The position numbers and the translations under genes were made by a program. DNA of 64,000 bases, from the NCBI GenBank assembly GCA_964057225.1, contig OZ059895.1, positions 8,060,001 to 8,124,000 on the forward strand, read 5' to 3'. Below the pieces are notes generated by a model. It did not search any database and was not told the DNA's origin. It saw nothing but the letters and a program-made list of their open reading frames with translations. Source of the stretch: Auanema rhodensis (lineage: Eukaryota; Nematoda; Chromadorea; Rhabditida; Rhabditidae). Below, in pieces: positions 50,052 through 62,179 of the stretch (position 1 is its first letter; each line of letters starts with the position of its first letter).

Positions 50052-52751
50052 CTTAAAAACTAAATTATAGTATAACTAATATAACTAAACGATAAGGTCA
50101 AAACTGAAAAGAATCAAAAATCATTGAAAAATGTTCGAATACAAAGAATACAATTGGTATAAACCGTATAACACCGATGATTCAAAAAAAAATTTTTTTC
50201 AATTCAATTCTTCAACGAAAAAAATTTTTTTTTTTAAATATTTGAGAAATTGAATCTCTGATACACAAAGTCTATGTGACATTTCATCTGTTTATGCATC
50301 AATTGAAACGACAGAGGAAAAAAAAGTGGTCGAAAGAGGATGATGTGAAAAGGAAGATGAGGAAGAAATCCATTAAATTTATCAAAATTTGATTTTTTTT
50401 CTTCTATGTAATACATCGAACATTTAAAAAAATTAAAACCAATTAATTGAACAAACATTCATAGAATATTAAGAGAATAGCGAACAATGAATATATGCAA
50501 CAAAACTCAAAAACATAATAATTCGTACAGAATGGATTTTTCACTTAAAATTTTTTTAAAAAATAAGAAAAAAGTCATTTTTTATGAAAAAAATCCATTT
50601 CATCAGGTCATCAAAAACAAAAAATGCAACTATTGGATGGATATACAGCGTGGGAAAGTGTTCCTTATATGCAATATGTAGTTTGAAACTATATTGATTC
50701 TGTAGTCAAAAAAAAAGAAAATAAAAAATAAATAACATAAACTGATGATGAAAGCATGAGAAACATTTGAATTCAAACTACTTTCTTTTTTTTTTTCAAA
50801 AGACCAAAATTCTTTAAATTTCCATAAATTTCTGCAAACTCATTGATTCTGATTGTCCTGACGATTGGCGAGAATGGGTAGATGTCGTGAGCATTCAAAA
50901 GGTACATGGAGAAACGGCATCGGTAAGCAGCATAAACTTGAAGAGCATGATGCATCGGCGTGGCTACGATATATATAGTAGCGGATTCAGAATTAAATGT
51001 CGGTTTGCATGTATTCTATATACATGGAATTGCAATTTCTTATCTTCATTTTCATTTTTATATAGAAAGATGATAGAACGAGATTGAATAGAAATGAAGA
51101 GGAAAAAGAAGAAGAAGCTTGAATAAGAAAGAAAGAATAAGTTGTATAATGATAAAATTGGAATATAAGCATTATTTTTAGGACTAATTAATTATCACTG
51201 AATCATGTTAAAGCTGCGTCAAGCTGTCTGTCATCACAAACTATGTATATATAGTTTTTAAATAATATCTTCATCAAATTTCTCTCTTAATAACTATTTT
51301 GAAAGAGAAGTATATGTAAAAATTATAAAATTTATAAAAAAATTTCAATCACTATGTCTTGAAATTATGAAATAAACAATCAAAATTTATTTAATATCAA
51401 TGTTTAACTGTCAAATGAGTGTTGAGAGGCTGAGCTAATGTGTGAATAAGGTTGTATGAGATCGTTTTAATTTTGCCGACTCAACATCTGATGTTTCTTT
51501 TATGATCAAACGATCAAATATGCTTAATAGGTATAAATTCTTTTGATATATATTCTATTGTATATGTATTATAGAAATATATATTTATATATATAACATA
51601 TAGTTAATCTAAATAATTAGAATACGTGATGTTCACGTGAATTATCGAATGAAATGATTGTGTAGAAAAGTGTGTTAGTTTATTTAAATGATTGAATGAG
51701 AAGAGAACGGTTGCACTCCTCCTCTTTCATTTCAGACAATCATTCGCTTACTTTGTGTCTTTTTAGAGTTGGCAGCCTATTCCAGCATGTTTTATATAAT
51801 TTTAGGAAATTTTTCAAAAGAATAAAGAAGACAAAACATTATTTAAGAATTTATAAAGAATGACTCAAATTATTTCAATATAAATAGCTTCCTACATGTC
51901 TTTGACATTTGATTATTGATACGATAAGCATTAACGGTTTATATTATCCAACAAAAAAAAAACTATTTCAAGAAAAATTATAATATAATAGTTTTAATGT
52001 ATTAATAACTGAAAATCAAATCAGCAGACATTTTTTTCTCCCTTTCTTTGAAAAATCAGTGTAAGACTAATTAAATGATCTGAATTTTTAGTTATCTTAT
52101 CAATAAAATCTTATTTCAGCAAAAAAAAATCATCACAATAGCCATTAGATTGTTTTTTGCTCTAAAGACAAGAGATGTGTTGAAGAAGTAGGTGATATGC
52201 TCATGATATCAAAATGAGAATAGAGTTAAAAGCTTCTCTTCAGAACTCTGGGTTGAATATTCAAAATTAGAATGCGCACATATGGCATAATCAACATAGT
52301 TAACATGATATATGTTAGTATTTGACAGTAATGAGATAGTTTAGTTTATTAGATCAAATTATAGCTTTAAAGTCGTATCGTTCATCAAAATACTTATTGA
52401 AAACATATTGATAAATGAGTTTTTACTAGAAATTCTAAAATTTAAATTATCTAACATAAAAAAATTTGTTTTGTCAAAAAAAAAACATAAAAAGCATGAA
52501 TAACCATATATGACGTCATATTCACACATATGAACGTGTGAAGAAAGAATCATATATCATAATATGTGTATAATGCATATCGTTATCAAGTAAGCAGATG
52601 CTGAAGATGATGGGTACATGAATTGAAATTGAAAATTGATAATCATGACCACCCTTTGCGAAAATAGAATATATTACTATATATGTACAGTATAGAATTG
52701 TTTTTCAAATTACTGTATTAAACCAATTTCTTTCTCTCTCTCTCTCTCTCT

Positions 52752-52822
<71 letters not shown>

Positions 52823-52829
52823 GAAATAG
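50052..52829. other. AT-rich region with one GC-richer island
   Basis: Mostly AT-rich. The island at about 50810-51090 is open on both strands: on plus, a frame containing SDCPDDWREWVDVVS with an internal TCG|GTAAGC donor; on minus, a frame containing YLLNAHDIYPFSPIV. Neither can be assigned to a gene. Confidence 0.5.
52731..52817. repeat. (TC)n microsatellite
   Basis: TC run of about 85 bases with TTTC interruptions near its left end. Confidence 0.96.
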
Positions 52830-53002
52830 AACCCTGTTCACCATTGTTTTATAAATATTTCAATGAAAATCGAGATGAAACCTTATTTCTTGAAACAGCT
52901 TTCCAAGCATTGTATAACTACCCAAAAGGAGGGAAGATTAATTGCTCTTCGGCTATCAATTGCAATGAAATGAACGGTTACATATACGCAGGTTGTGGTT
53001 GA
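52830..53002 (+). CDS. candidate terminal exon or gene relic, unknown
   Basis: After an ATAG acceptor directly beside the TC repeat, the plus frame is open for 57 codons in normal coding composition: PCSPLFYKYFNENRDETLF, then GGKINCSSAINCNEMNGYIY, ending AGCG and a TGA. No upstream exon or start is visible. A second frame continues 30 bases later (VVVEDKMNDVHPDV), which may mean a frameshifted relic. The family is not recognised. Confidence 0.28.
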
Positions 53003-53455
53003 AGACAAGATGAATGATGTTCATCCAGATGTTCGATGCCATCTTGTCTTCGCAAATGATGATGGCTGAATGAGAAGTGCGAATAGGAAATACTGAATGT
53101 GGATATGAAATGAAAGAATATTACTCAAATACAGATCTCATGAATCCATTAAAGAGTTTAAGGAAAAAAGAAAAAATTAATGAGAAGTAATGAAGAAATA
53201 AATTTCATGAATTTTGTCAGAGATTCATGAAACTGGTGAAGAAATTATCTGAAGGGTAAAGGCAACATGACTTTTCTGGACGTGAGTCACGAATGAAATG
53301 AAATGCCACTTCACCAAAGGCTATGTATGGTTTGATCACATCTAGGGGTGGAGTTTCTTTTTGTATGTACTAACATGAAAAGCTTACAGGAAGAAAAAGA
53401 GAAGAGATGGAAGAAGGTGAAAAAGAGAGAGAGAAAGAAAGAGAGAGAGAGAGAG

Positions 53456-53500
<45 letters not shown>

Positions 53501-54581
53501 ATGTATGTTTATAGAAAAAAACTATGAGTGAGTGAGAGGGAGTGAAGTATAATGAGCCTTATATGGTTAAACGTTATCAGTAATATGAAAAATCAAATTC
53601 AAAACTCTTCGTTGGAGTAATAAAATTCGAGGAAGCTCACATGCACAGAAAGCAATTTTTGAATTTTTGTCATATTTACATCAAAGCTAAACCAGTCTTC
53701 ATATAATTATTTCATTAGAAAAAGTTGTAAGAATAAGTTTAAATTACAAATAATGATTAAATATTACAAGTTGTGATTGAGATAGCCTTTTTAAAATCTT
53801 TTTTTCTTTATTTCTTATCGGCTTAATGTCATCATAAACGTCTTAAGGTGTATCGTAAGGCTACGATGTCATTTTAATTTTTTCTCAGCCTCCTTTCTGC
53901 TATGATCTATTTGAGATTATTGTTATTAATCTTTTATTTAAAAATTAAATCCTTTCAATAGACTTAGAACTTTGAAACAAAGATTTAGACAAGATAATAA
54001 AGTTCGTTAGCTTTAGGTGCATCATATCACTTCCCCCATACATAGATATACATATTTCACATTTTTCCATGATTATTCATCATTTTTTATGTAAAATATA
54101 TGTTAGAAATATATTTTTCATTCTTTATTCTATTCATATTATTTTTTTTATTTCCTTCTTTTGAACTAAAAAGACTTATTAATAAGTATATATACATATT
54201 ATACAAAGTTACATATAATATCTCTCTCTCATCTATCTATGTATGGTTAGTGTAGGAGGTATGTAGGAGGAGGAGGTAGAAAAAGAATCAAAAAACATAA
54301 AAAATTTACTATTATGACCTACGCATTTCATACAATCACAATACATATTTGTGATATGTCGTCATGTCATTTCTTTGTAATAAAGTTTGAAAATTAAATA
54401 TTTATATGATATAAATTGTGATTATGATCATAGATCTAAAAATAAAATACAAAAATTATTGATTTAGTTATATAATAAAACTTAAATAATCTTCCGATAG
54501 TACTTTTGAAATTAATTATTATTTATTTGTAGATAATGAAAATTTTCAATGGAATGTAGAATATGACAATTTTAAATTAAT
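53003..54581. other. AT-rich region without recognisable gene
   Basis: Contains a (GA)n tract and long AT-rich stretches. Nothing else I can support. Confidence 0.6.
53423..53498. repeat. (GA)n microsatellite
   Basis: GA run with GAAA interruptions, 0.6 kb from an oppositely oriented TC run. Confidence 0.95.
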
Positions 54582-54905
54582 TTATGATTCAATGGAATGT
54601 ATGTTGCCACTAATGCCATCAACCCAATCTTCCTTCTTTTCATCTTCTGAGCTGAAAATCTAAATTTATAATGAAATGATAACAGAGATTGTCAATGAAT
54701 AAAATGAAAAAAACTAAGCAACATGCTATAACCTAATGACGTGATTTTCAAAGTTTCATAGTATTAATCAGATCAAGAGAAGAATAAGAATAGAATTAAA
54801 TGAAAAGCTCTTTACATAGTGGGAAATAAGCTTCTGATATACATACGAAGTTCCTTCCAATAGTTCACAATTCACATCAAATTTGGTATCGCTATTGTAT
54901 AAAAT
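54582..54905 (-). CDS. orphan two-exon 3' gene fragment
   Basis: Two minus-strand exons in matching phase 0: 54816-54905 (TTCAG acceptor, TAT|GTAAAG donor) and 54582-54659 (TTTAG acceptor, TAA stop). Together they encode 55 residues, with YNSDTKFDVNCELLEGTSYV, then YQKLISHY|IFSSEDEKKEDWVDG and the end IHSIES. Both lengths are multiples of three and the plus strand is closed, which argues for real coding sequence. No start codon or upstream exon is visible before the galaxin-like gene begins at 55051. It may be an alternative 3' end of that gene, a relic, or part of a gene with a distant 5' end. Confidence 0.45.
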
Positions 54906-55050
54906 CTGAACTAATGTTTCATTTTGTGAAAAAAAAAATATTTATATTATAACAAAACAACATGTAACATATCTATTTTCAGATATTTTTTCATTTCAAT
55001 GTATTAACAGACACAAATTTAAAATTCTTTTCTATAACTATTTTAACGAA

Positions 55051-55660
55051 TTAATCTGTACATTCTTGATTAGCTCCTTTAGGATATAATCTATCATATG
55101 GATATCGACAACACAATTGATTTGTATTATATTTTTGGGGTACAAGAGCTCCATTAACACGTAAATAACAGCATGATTCACCCATTCCTCGTCCAAGTGC
55201 ACCATCACAACACATATGAGTTGCAGACTTTAATTATTTAATTTATATGAATATAATACGTATAAATTAAATTATATTACCTTAAATGGTTCAAAATTTC
55301 CGTTATTCTTCTCACAACATGAATCAAAGTTTGATTTTTCAGATACCTATTATTAAATAATGATTATCAACGAATGTTCAAATTAGCTATATTACTCTAT
55401 CTCCACAGCATATTTGTGATCTTCCACCATCAAATACAGTATTTCCACAACATACATCACTCGGAGTAAGTGTTCTAAAGAAATGAATTCGATATATTTG
55501 GATATATATTTTCAATAAACCTAGCTAACGTTTGATTACAACACAAATAATTTTTATCGGATTTAGAATAAACAGCTTGTCCACAACAATCGCCATTGAT
55601 GACATTATGAACCTACAATATGTTTTAATTATTTTATAAGAAAATGAAGAAGTTAAAAGA

Positions 55661-55714
<54 letters not shown>

Positions 55715-56231
55715 ATCAAATTATATCATATAATTAACTTACAACTCCATCGCAACATGTTTGATCATATCGTAATACTTCTGTTCCACAGCATAATTCA
55801 GCATAGCTGCCACCTCGATTTCGTTCACGAACTGTTCCAGCACAACATAGATGAGTATATGTATTATATGGTTTTGTTTCACAACAAGCAATTCCAAACA
55901 AATCTTCAACTCGTTCAAATTTTTGACAATTTATGTTCAAACCACCACAGCATGCTTGAATTTCTATAAATATTAAAAATTGATTTAAAAAAAAAAAGAA
56001 TTTAAATCATGATAATCATGATTTAATATAATTTTTTAAAATTAGCATAATACTAAAGAATACAGATTTACGTGAACATTTTACGTGAATTTATTATTTT
56101 ATATTATAGTGCATACTTATGAGCGGTTGAAATCATATTTATAAACAAAAATTGAATAACTAACCTAGTTGAGCTTTGCATAAAACTATAATATTATATA
56201 AAAATAATGTATATAATACACTAGACAGCAT
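55051..56231 (-). CDS. galaxin-like secreted protein with thirteen di-cysteine repeats
   Basis: Six exons: 56165-56231, 55743-55963, 55521-55612, 55396-55474, 55281-55346, 55051-55227, in consistent phase, giving 233 aa. The N-terminus is a hydrophobic signal peptide (about residues 1-21, ending CKAQL). The mature protein is a chain of short units each centred on a CC pair: ACCGG, ACCET, LCCAG, LCCGT, TCCDG, DCCGQ, LCCNQ, VCCGN, ICCGD, SCCEK, MCCDG, SCCYL, LCCRY. This regular CC-G/D-x spacing is the hallmark of galaxin-type proteins, first described from coral skeleton matrix and also found in other animals including nematodes. Inferred role: disulfide-rich extracellular matrix or cuticle component. 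The start is the first ATG before the signal peptide. Confidence 0.82.
55663..55710. repeat. (AT)n microsatellite in an intron of the galaxin-like gene
   Basis: Uninterrupted TA run within the intron between exons 55743-55963 and 55521-55612. Confidence 0.95.
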
Positions 56232-56854
56232 AGTGTGTTTTCAAATATATATATATAGTTAATGAAACAGGAGAATGGTTAGTTTCTTGTTTAGAATAGT
56301 TTATTAAGATGTAATTTTAGCTAACTATCGAGAGCTGTAATGCTGAATAGAGAGATGTATGATGTAATGAATGGATGAACTGTACCAACAAATCCCAGGG
56401 TAGCAAAGGGAGGAGTTAAGCCTTGCTTAACAAATATGGAAAACAGAGGAGAATGAGAGATAGATAAAGAAAGAGAAAAATTAAGTTTTCACAGACGAAT
56501 TGTTCATATGAATATGAATCCGTCTACCTTTTTCTTGTTTTCTCTTAAATCTCTATGAGATTGATGCTATTTGGCTTGCTGGTCATATAGATCCAACAGA
56601 AATTTGATGATGTACCCGCACATACATACATACACACACACAGTATTCACCATATCTCAGCTGAGACAATAGTGCTCACAATCTTCTCAGCTTTCCGATT
56701 TCTCTTATTCAATATATAGTCAGTCATACTCTATATCACCATCTAAAAATGGATTTTGTACAAAATGATGAAAAAGAAGTGTATTTTTGGATATATGTTT
56801 CAATTATTTTTTATTTAAAAAAAAAAGTCTCAAATACATATATGTTATAATCAT
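56232..56854. other. intergenic region between galaxin-like and PTPS genes
   Basis: About 0.6 kb, AT-rich, with the galaxin-like promoter and the PTPS 3' end. No exon seen. Confidence 0.6.
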
Positions 56855-56860
56855 TTTATT
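56855..56860 (-). other. AATAAA polyadenylation signal of the PTPS gene
   Basis: TTTATT on the plus strand, about 55 bases after the PTPS stop codon. Confidence 0.55.
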
Positions 56861-56915
56861 TCTCTTTTTTTCATATAAATTATCAAAAAATTAAATATAA
56901 ATAAAGCAATATTAT

Positions 56916-57465
56916 TCAATTTCCTTTATATGAAAATATATTTTTTGATGTTTCTTCCAAAATACACTTGTATAGAATTTCAGGACAACTTAGTTGCTTC
57001 TTCAGCTCATTCCACAGATAAATACAAACATTTTCCGAAGTACTGGGCTTATTCTGAAGAAAAGTAATTATTTGAAAATATTCAGACATTCAACTATACT
57101 CAAATGGAGTAATTAACAGATCTCTTATGTATTTACCTCAAAATATAAAATATCTTTATCAATATTTCGATGATCGATTGTATCAAGAACAACAGCCATA
57201 TTCTTCTTTAATTCCGCCAAATCATAAACCATTCCAGTATTTTCATTCAAATTTCCACGTAATATAACCTTAAAATCAAAATAATTTATATTTACAAAAA
57301 ATATTAATTTATATTACTCACTCTCCAAACATAGTTATGACCATGACCATTAATATGATTACATTTACCATATATCAATTTATTTTCTTCATCAGAAAAA
57401 TTATTTGAATGTAAACGATGAGCAGCTGAAAAGCTTTCAACTCGTTCCATTGTTACTGTTGGCAT
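56916..57465 (-). CDS. ptps-1: 6-pyruvoyl-tetrahydropterin synthase
   Basis: Second enzyme of tetrahydrobiopterin synthesis: it converts dihydroneopterin triphosphate to 6-pyruvoyl-tetrahydropterin. The cofactor serves aromatic amino-acid hydroxylases. Three exons, 57322-57465, 57137-57268 and 56916-57053, all phase 0, give 137 aa, close to the family's usual length. The zinc ligands are H16 (in AAHRLHS) and H41/H43 (in [13 protein letters not shown]). Catalytic residues are C35, D80-H81 (in TIDHRNID) and E126 (in EETSKN). Nothing essential is missing. The ATG lies six to seven bases after a TTTTAG acceptor (57473-57478), so the mRNA is probably trans-spliced. The gene ends with the typical YKGN-like C-terminus. 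Confidence 0.95.
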
Positions 57466-57975
57466 ATTTTGTCTAAAACTTTGAAGAATATATAATATAA
57501 AACTTAATATATATAGTTAAGTAAAGGTACATAGGCTAAAACATTAGGTTATATATACATATAAGATATTTATATAGAATAGAGAACAATATGAATCAAT
57601 CTTTGTATTGCATACATAATTCAAAGGCTCATTATTCCCTGAACCGGAAACTTGCAATCCCATTGAAAAGCAAAGCGGTTTAAAGCTTAATTATCATTTT
57701 TTGGTTTTTAAATCTAAAACATATCATAAAACTAAATTGATTACAAGTAAAAAGAAAACAATTTATTATTAAAAATCATTGTGTTGCATATGATTCAACG
57801 AATCTTTTTAAAGCAAAAGAATGTATAATAGAAAAAGATTTTCTTAGTTGTATGCAACATATTCCTGTGCTTGATAAGATAACAAAAAATGTCAATTAAT
57901 AACAAAGAACATGTTTTAATTATTAATTATAATAATTAACAAGAAAATATAATACAATATACAATGTAAAACTAA

Positions 57976-58011
<36 letters not shown>

Positions 58012-58145
58012 ACCCCCACACACTTTAGCTATAAATATGTATGAAAACAGTAGAACACGTTGTTTAGAAATGTATATTATTATTATCACAGAGATCATAT
58101 ATATTAATTTGTAAAATGACAATCTGATAGCTTCAAAATTTTTCT
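57466..58145. other. intergenic region between PTPS and ShKT genes
   Basis: About 0.7 kb of AT-rich DNA with a CT tract at 57977-58008. No gene seen. Confidence 0.6.
57977..58008. repeat. (CT)n microsatellite
   Basis: CT run of about 32 bases in the 3' flank of the ShKT gene. Confidence 0.93.
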
Positions 58146-58653
58146 TTAGCCATCATCTTCATCTCCATTATCAGCATCTGCACATAAACCACACGTTCTT
58201 TTGCATTTTTGACGTAATTCACAATAATTGCTATTCTCACAATACTGAGCAAATAGAGCACAATCATAGCAATCATCAAAGCATCCTTCACCTAGGCAAA
58301 ACAAAATTATTATTATAATACATTGAGTATATTTTCAAATTATATACTTACAGCAGTAATCACATACACATGTATAGCCATCTGGACATTCTCCACCAAC
58401 ACAAGCTTTAAAGAATGTATATAAGATTCATATTAGAAAGATTAATTCTTACGTCCAAGTGCTAACCTACCGGGACCACATCCACACCATGAATTATCTG
58501 TAACTTGATGAAGAACACATCCACCTTGAGCGTATATAAACGATATAAATCCCAATATAACGATCAGACTAAATATACAATATGAGGGAGTGCCTGAATA
58601 AGGAAGAGCTTTAATCCACAATGAAAAGCAGATATCAACCTGACATAACCCAT
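58146..58653 (-). CDS. small secreted Cys-rich protein with ShKT domain
   Basis: Four exons: 58640-58653, 58471-58568, 58352-58405, 58146-58291, giving 103 aa. Exon 1 is only 14 bases (ATGGGTTATGTCAG), chosen because it puts the signal peptide (MGYVSLIVILGFISFIYAQ) in frame with the rest. The mature protein starts with a Cys-rich stretch (CGCGPACVGGECPDGYTCVC), then an ShKT-type domain at about 63-95 (CYDCALFAQYCENSNYC, then CKRTCGLC), and an acidic tail ending GDEDDG. ShKT domains are very common in nematode secreted proteins, either attached to enzymes or alone; most are not toxins and their roles are varied. Function here is unknown. Confidence 0.8.
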
Positions 58654-59222
58654 ACCATACTTCACTTCAACAGATGTTTAGCTAGAAGTATTTTGAAAAA
58701 TAAATCAATTTTTGGAAGAAATAAGATTTTCAGAAGTTCTATAGACGAAAAAGTTAAACGTAGAGATAGTGAATGAAATAGGAGGGAAGTAGCAAAAGAA
58801 TGTTTGTTTAATACTAAAGACGGAACAGTTCATTTCTATTGAATATGCATACCAACTAACACATATTGATATAATGGATTGTCAATTTGACTCTTTAATA
58901 GAGAATCTAGTCACGTATATTGGTAACCACAAACAATATGTCTAGACAGTTCAAGCCTTTAAATTTTTATGTCAATTGAAAGATTTATGTGTATGAGATC
59001 ATAAAAAATGTAGATTTAGTCGGAAATATAAATATTTTGAGATTTGAATTTAGTATTTACCCTGCAATGCGTGAATGATTTTTGCAACTGCTGTTTAGTT
59101 TCCATTTATATCTTCATTCTTAGAAATTTCAAGCTGACATACGGAATAATTTTCATTTTTAGCGACAAGAAATGTATAACAATAACAAAGAACAATCTCA
59201 ACAAATAATAAACAACATAGTT
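58654..59222. other. intergenic region between ShKT and AATF genes
   Basis: About 0.57 kb, AT-rich, no exon or repeat of note. Confidence 0.6.
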
Positions 59223-61292
59223 TCACTTGAACAACGATTTGAATAAATCATTTCTTGCCTCATGGCTCCATTCAACAACCTCAGGTCTAGCTGGATGGAA
59301 GTTCACGAGTTTAGGAATAGGCACATATTTAATTTTTTTCTCCTAAAACTATAATTAAGACAAGAAGCTCTTGATAAAGCTTACTTTAGCTAATTTATTA
59401 TCTTTTATTTTCTTTTTATTTCGTTGGTTTCGTAGTTTTTGCATCTCGATGTAATGTCTAAATTATTCAACTATAACGATAAACTAACAAGTTGGCAAAA
59501 ACCTTGTCATTGCAACCGGATCGTCTAGATTGGTAGATTTCTTTTCAATTAGTTCTTTCAATAAATTTTGATAGAAATCATCGTCATCAAAGATTTCATT
59601 ATCTTCATCAATTTGAGAATCGCCCCCTATTCTTTCGAATTCAGATCGTTTCACATGAAACCTTCTAAGTTGTCTAGCCTTATCTCTCATCACCTAAGAA
59701 AAAAATTGAAAACAATCTCTCATGCGAAGCTAACCTTCTCAATTTGCCCATTAATACCATCAACTGAAAAGCTAGAAAAATCTTTTTTTGCATCTTTCAT
59801 CTTTTTGGGTACAATGAATCGAGTACGTTCATCCCATTTAGCTATTGTTTTAGTTCTAAAATACATTTAAATATCTAGTATGACAGTTAATTCATACCTG
59901 AACTTTGAAAACTTTTCTTCGTTTTCCTCAAGTATCTTTTGAACTTTCTTCCAGCTCACTACCTTATTTTTGCTATCTTTATCCTCAACTTCGTCATCAT
60001 CAGATCTACATAAATAAATTGTGTTTTTGAAAACATTTAAAACAATTTCATACTTGAGATCATCTTCATCTTCATTAATATCTTCATTATCATCGTCATC
60101 TTTTTCATCCTCACTACTCTCAATTTCTTCATCAGAGGAATCAAGACCTTCTACAAAACAAGCACAAAATATATTTTTTATAATATTTCAAACCTTTTCC
60201 CTGCAATACTTCCTTAGTTTGATGACTGCTGGACAAAACTGCCTTTTCTGCTTCGATCAACATGGAGACGATTTTTTGAATATTTGCACGTGCTGTAAAA
60301 CACATTAAAAATATTAAATGAAATGCTTCACTACCTGCTTTATAGTTTTCTTTTGTTTTCTCATCAGCAGAAGCTAGCAAATCAATTGCAAGCTTTCCTC
60401 TAGGTAGCTGATTAAAAGCTCTCATTGCAGATTGTAATTTAATTTTCAGAAACAGTACTTGTTCCCAAATCTTAAGCTGTTGAGCAACTGATTGAGCTAA
60501 AAGTAAATAATATATATTTAGAAAATTTGAAAAGCACAACCTTTTTTAATTTCTTTGTCCTGATCAATTGTTTTCAAAAAATTATTAGCAGTAAACGTTT
60601 CGCCACCCTCTTCTTCTTTGTCATGTTCAGCTTCATCTTCATCCTCATTTTCCTCCTCATCGTCACCTCCAGCATCTTCATCGTCCGACTTTTTAAATGC
60701 ATTTTGTAGTTCAGAATCAGATATTTCAGAATCATCTATAAAACATTTTAGTTTCATATGTAAAAATAATATTTTCACCATCATTATCACTATCATCCTC
60801 ATCCTCATCTTCAACATCATCTTCATCGTCTAGTTCTTCTTCGTCAAAGTCAAGTTCACTATCTTCGTCACCTGTACCGATTACAGTATGATGAGAACAT
60901 TATGAATGTTACCTGAACTAATTGGTTTTGTTTGAATAGATCCAATTTCTGATGAATCACCGAATAGCTCACTTCGTGAAACCTAAACGTTTTTATTTAA
61001 ATAAAAATAATAGCTGAGCCACCTTTTGTCCGCGATATTTTTCATCACTTAATTCTAAAGCTCGACTAATTTTAGCCTTTGATAAAACTTTGGTTGTTGT
61101 TTCAAATTCTTCATCATCATTACGTTCAGCAAGCTGTAGTGTATCAACTGCAATAGTATTTTATAATAAAAACATAATTTAAAACTTTTAGTGTACTAAA
61201 AAATTAACATAAAACATACATTCATTATCTTCTAAATCCGGCAGTTGTGGTGCTGGTTGGCCTAATTTTTCTAATTCTTTAAGAAAAGACAT
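59223..61292 (-). CDS. aatf: AATF/Che-1 (Bfr2) nucleolar ribosome-biogenesis factor
   Basis: AATF (yeast Bfr2, mouse Traube) acts in early 40S ribosomal subunit processing in the nucleolus. Thirteen exons: 61220-61292, 61023-61147, 60913-60982, 60779-60871, 60541-60735, 60335-60496, 60194-60292, 60054-60150, 59898-60005, 59735-59855, 59503-59693, 59385-59457, 59223-59342; 508 aa, against about 560 in mammals. After [11 protein letters not shown] comes a region with [20 protein letters not shown], then a strongly Asp/Glu-rich stretch, the AATF leucine-rich part ([20 protein letters not shown]), a second acidic stretch, a basic region, and the TRAUB domain ([25 protein letters not shown], then [13 protein letters not shown]). 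The ATG follows a TTTTAG acceptor by five bases. All phases agree. Confidence 0.94.
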
Positions 61293-62179
61293 ACTGTCTA
61301 AAATTAATATAATAACAAAATTATTCCTTTTAAAATTCAAAGAAAAATTGACATATATAATGAAAAAATTTAATTTTATTCATAAAATTATAAGAATTTC
61401 TTATAATCTACGCAGCAAAAATATACGCAATTTCTACAGTGTGTTTTCTTTTAAAACTACTAGATACTCAAAAATAGGCTTATAAACCTATTTGGAATAA
61501 CATATGATAGAAATTCGTTGATGTGTTAGTTATCACAACAGGAATTGAATTTAAAAGTCTAATTTTCGATATTTGGCAATTTAAAACAAATTATTTGAAA
61601 TTTTGACCCTGAAAATGAAATATACTGCTGAAGCACACAAAATCCCGATAACTATCATAAAAAAATAATTTGTAACATAAAAAATGTCATGAATCCTTTT
61701 TAGCTGCAACTTTTTTTTCAAAGAGACTGAAAATAAGAAAGTGTTTAGGAATTTAAACATGATAATACTTCATCTCTACCATAGTTTTAAAAGGCATGTA
61801 AATGTTCCAAATCCTCAATGAATATGAAATTTAGCTGCTGTTTGGATATCTGCAAATCTATCGAATCTTTAATGAGCAGTATTCGAGTTCACCTGTTAAC
61901 AACGGCAATAATTCCGCCAGATGTTTTAACTATGTTATCCCAAAGGATTGGATAGCCATGTACAGTTATGAACTTATCTTTTAAAACATACAAGACTTCT
62001 ACCAAGATTTACATATTTCTCATTTCGTGTATCTAATATTTATTAAAAAATAGCTCAGTAATACTCTTCTGTTCTCTAATAGTTGCCTTGATAAATAACT
62101 TTATTTTTTATTTTTGTCAATAATTGTTTCTGATCCTCAAGATTTGTATGGTTTTCATTCAGTTTCAGGTTTTAAATCA
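61293..62179. other. shared upstream region of AATF (-) and the receptor gene (+)
   Basis: About 0.9 kb between two divergent genes, AT-rich. It may hold both promoters. No exon seen; the receptor's likely trans-splice acceptor is at 62158-62168. Confidence 0.55.
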
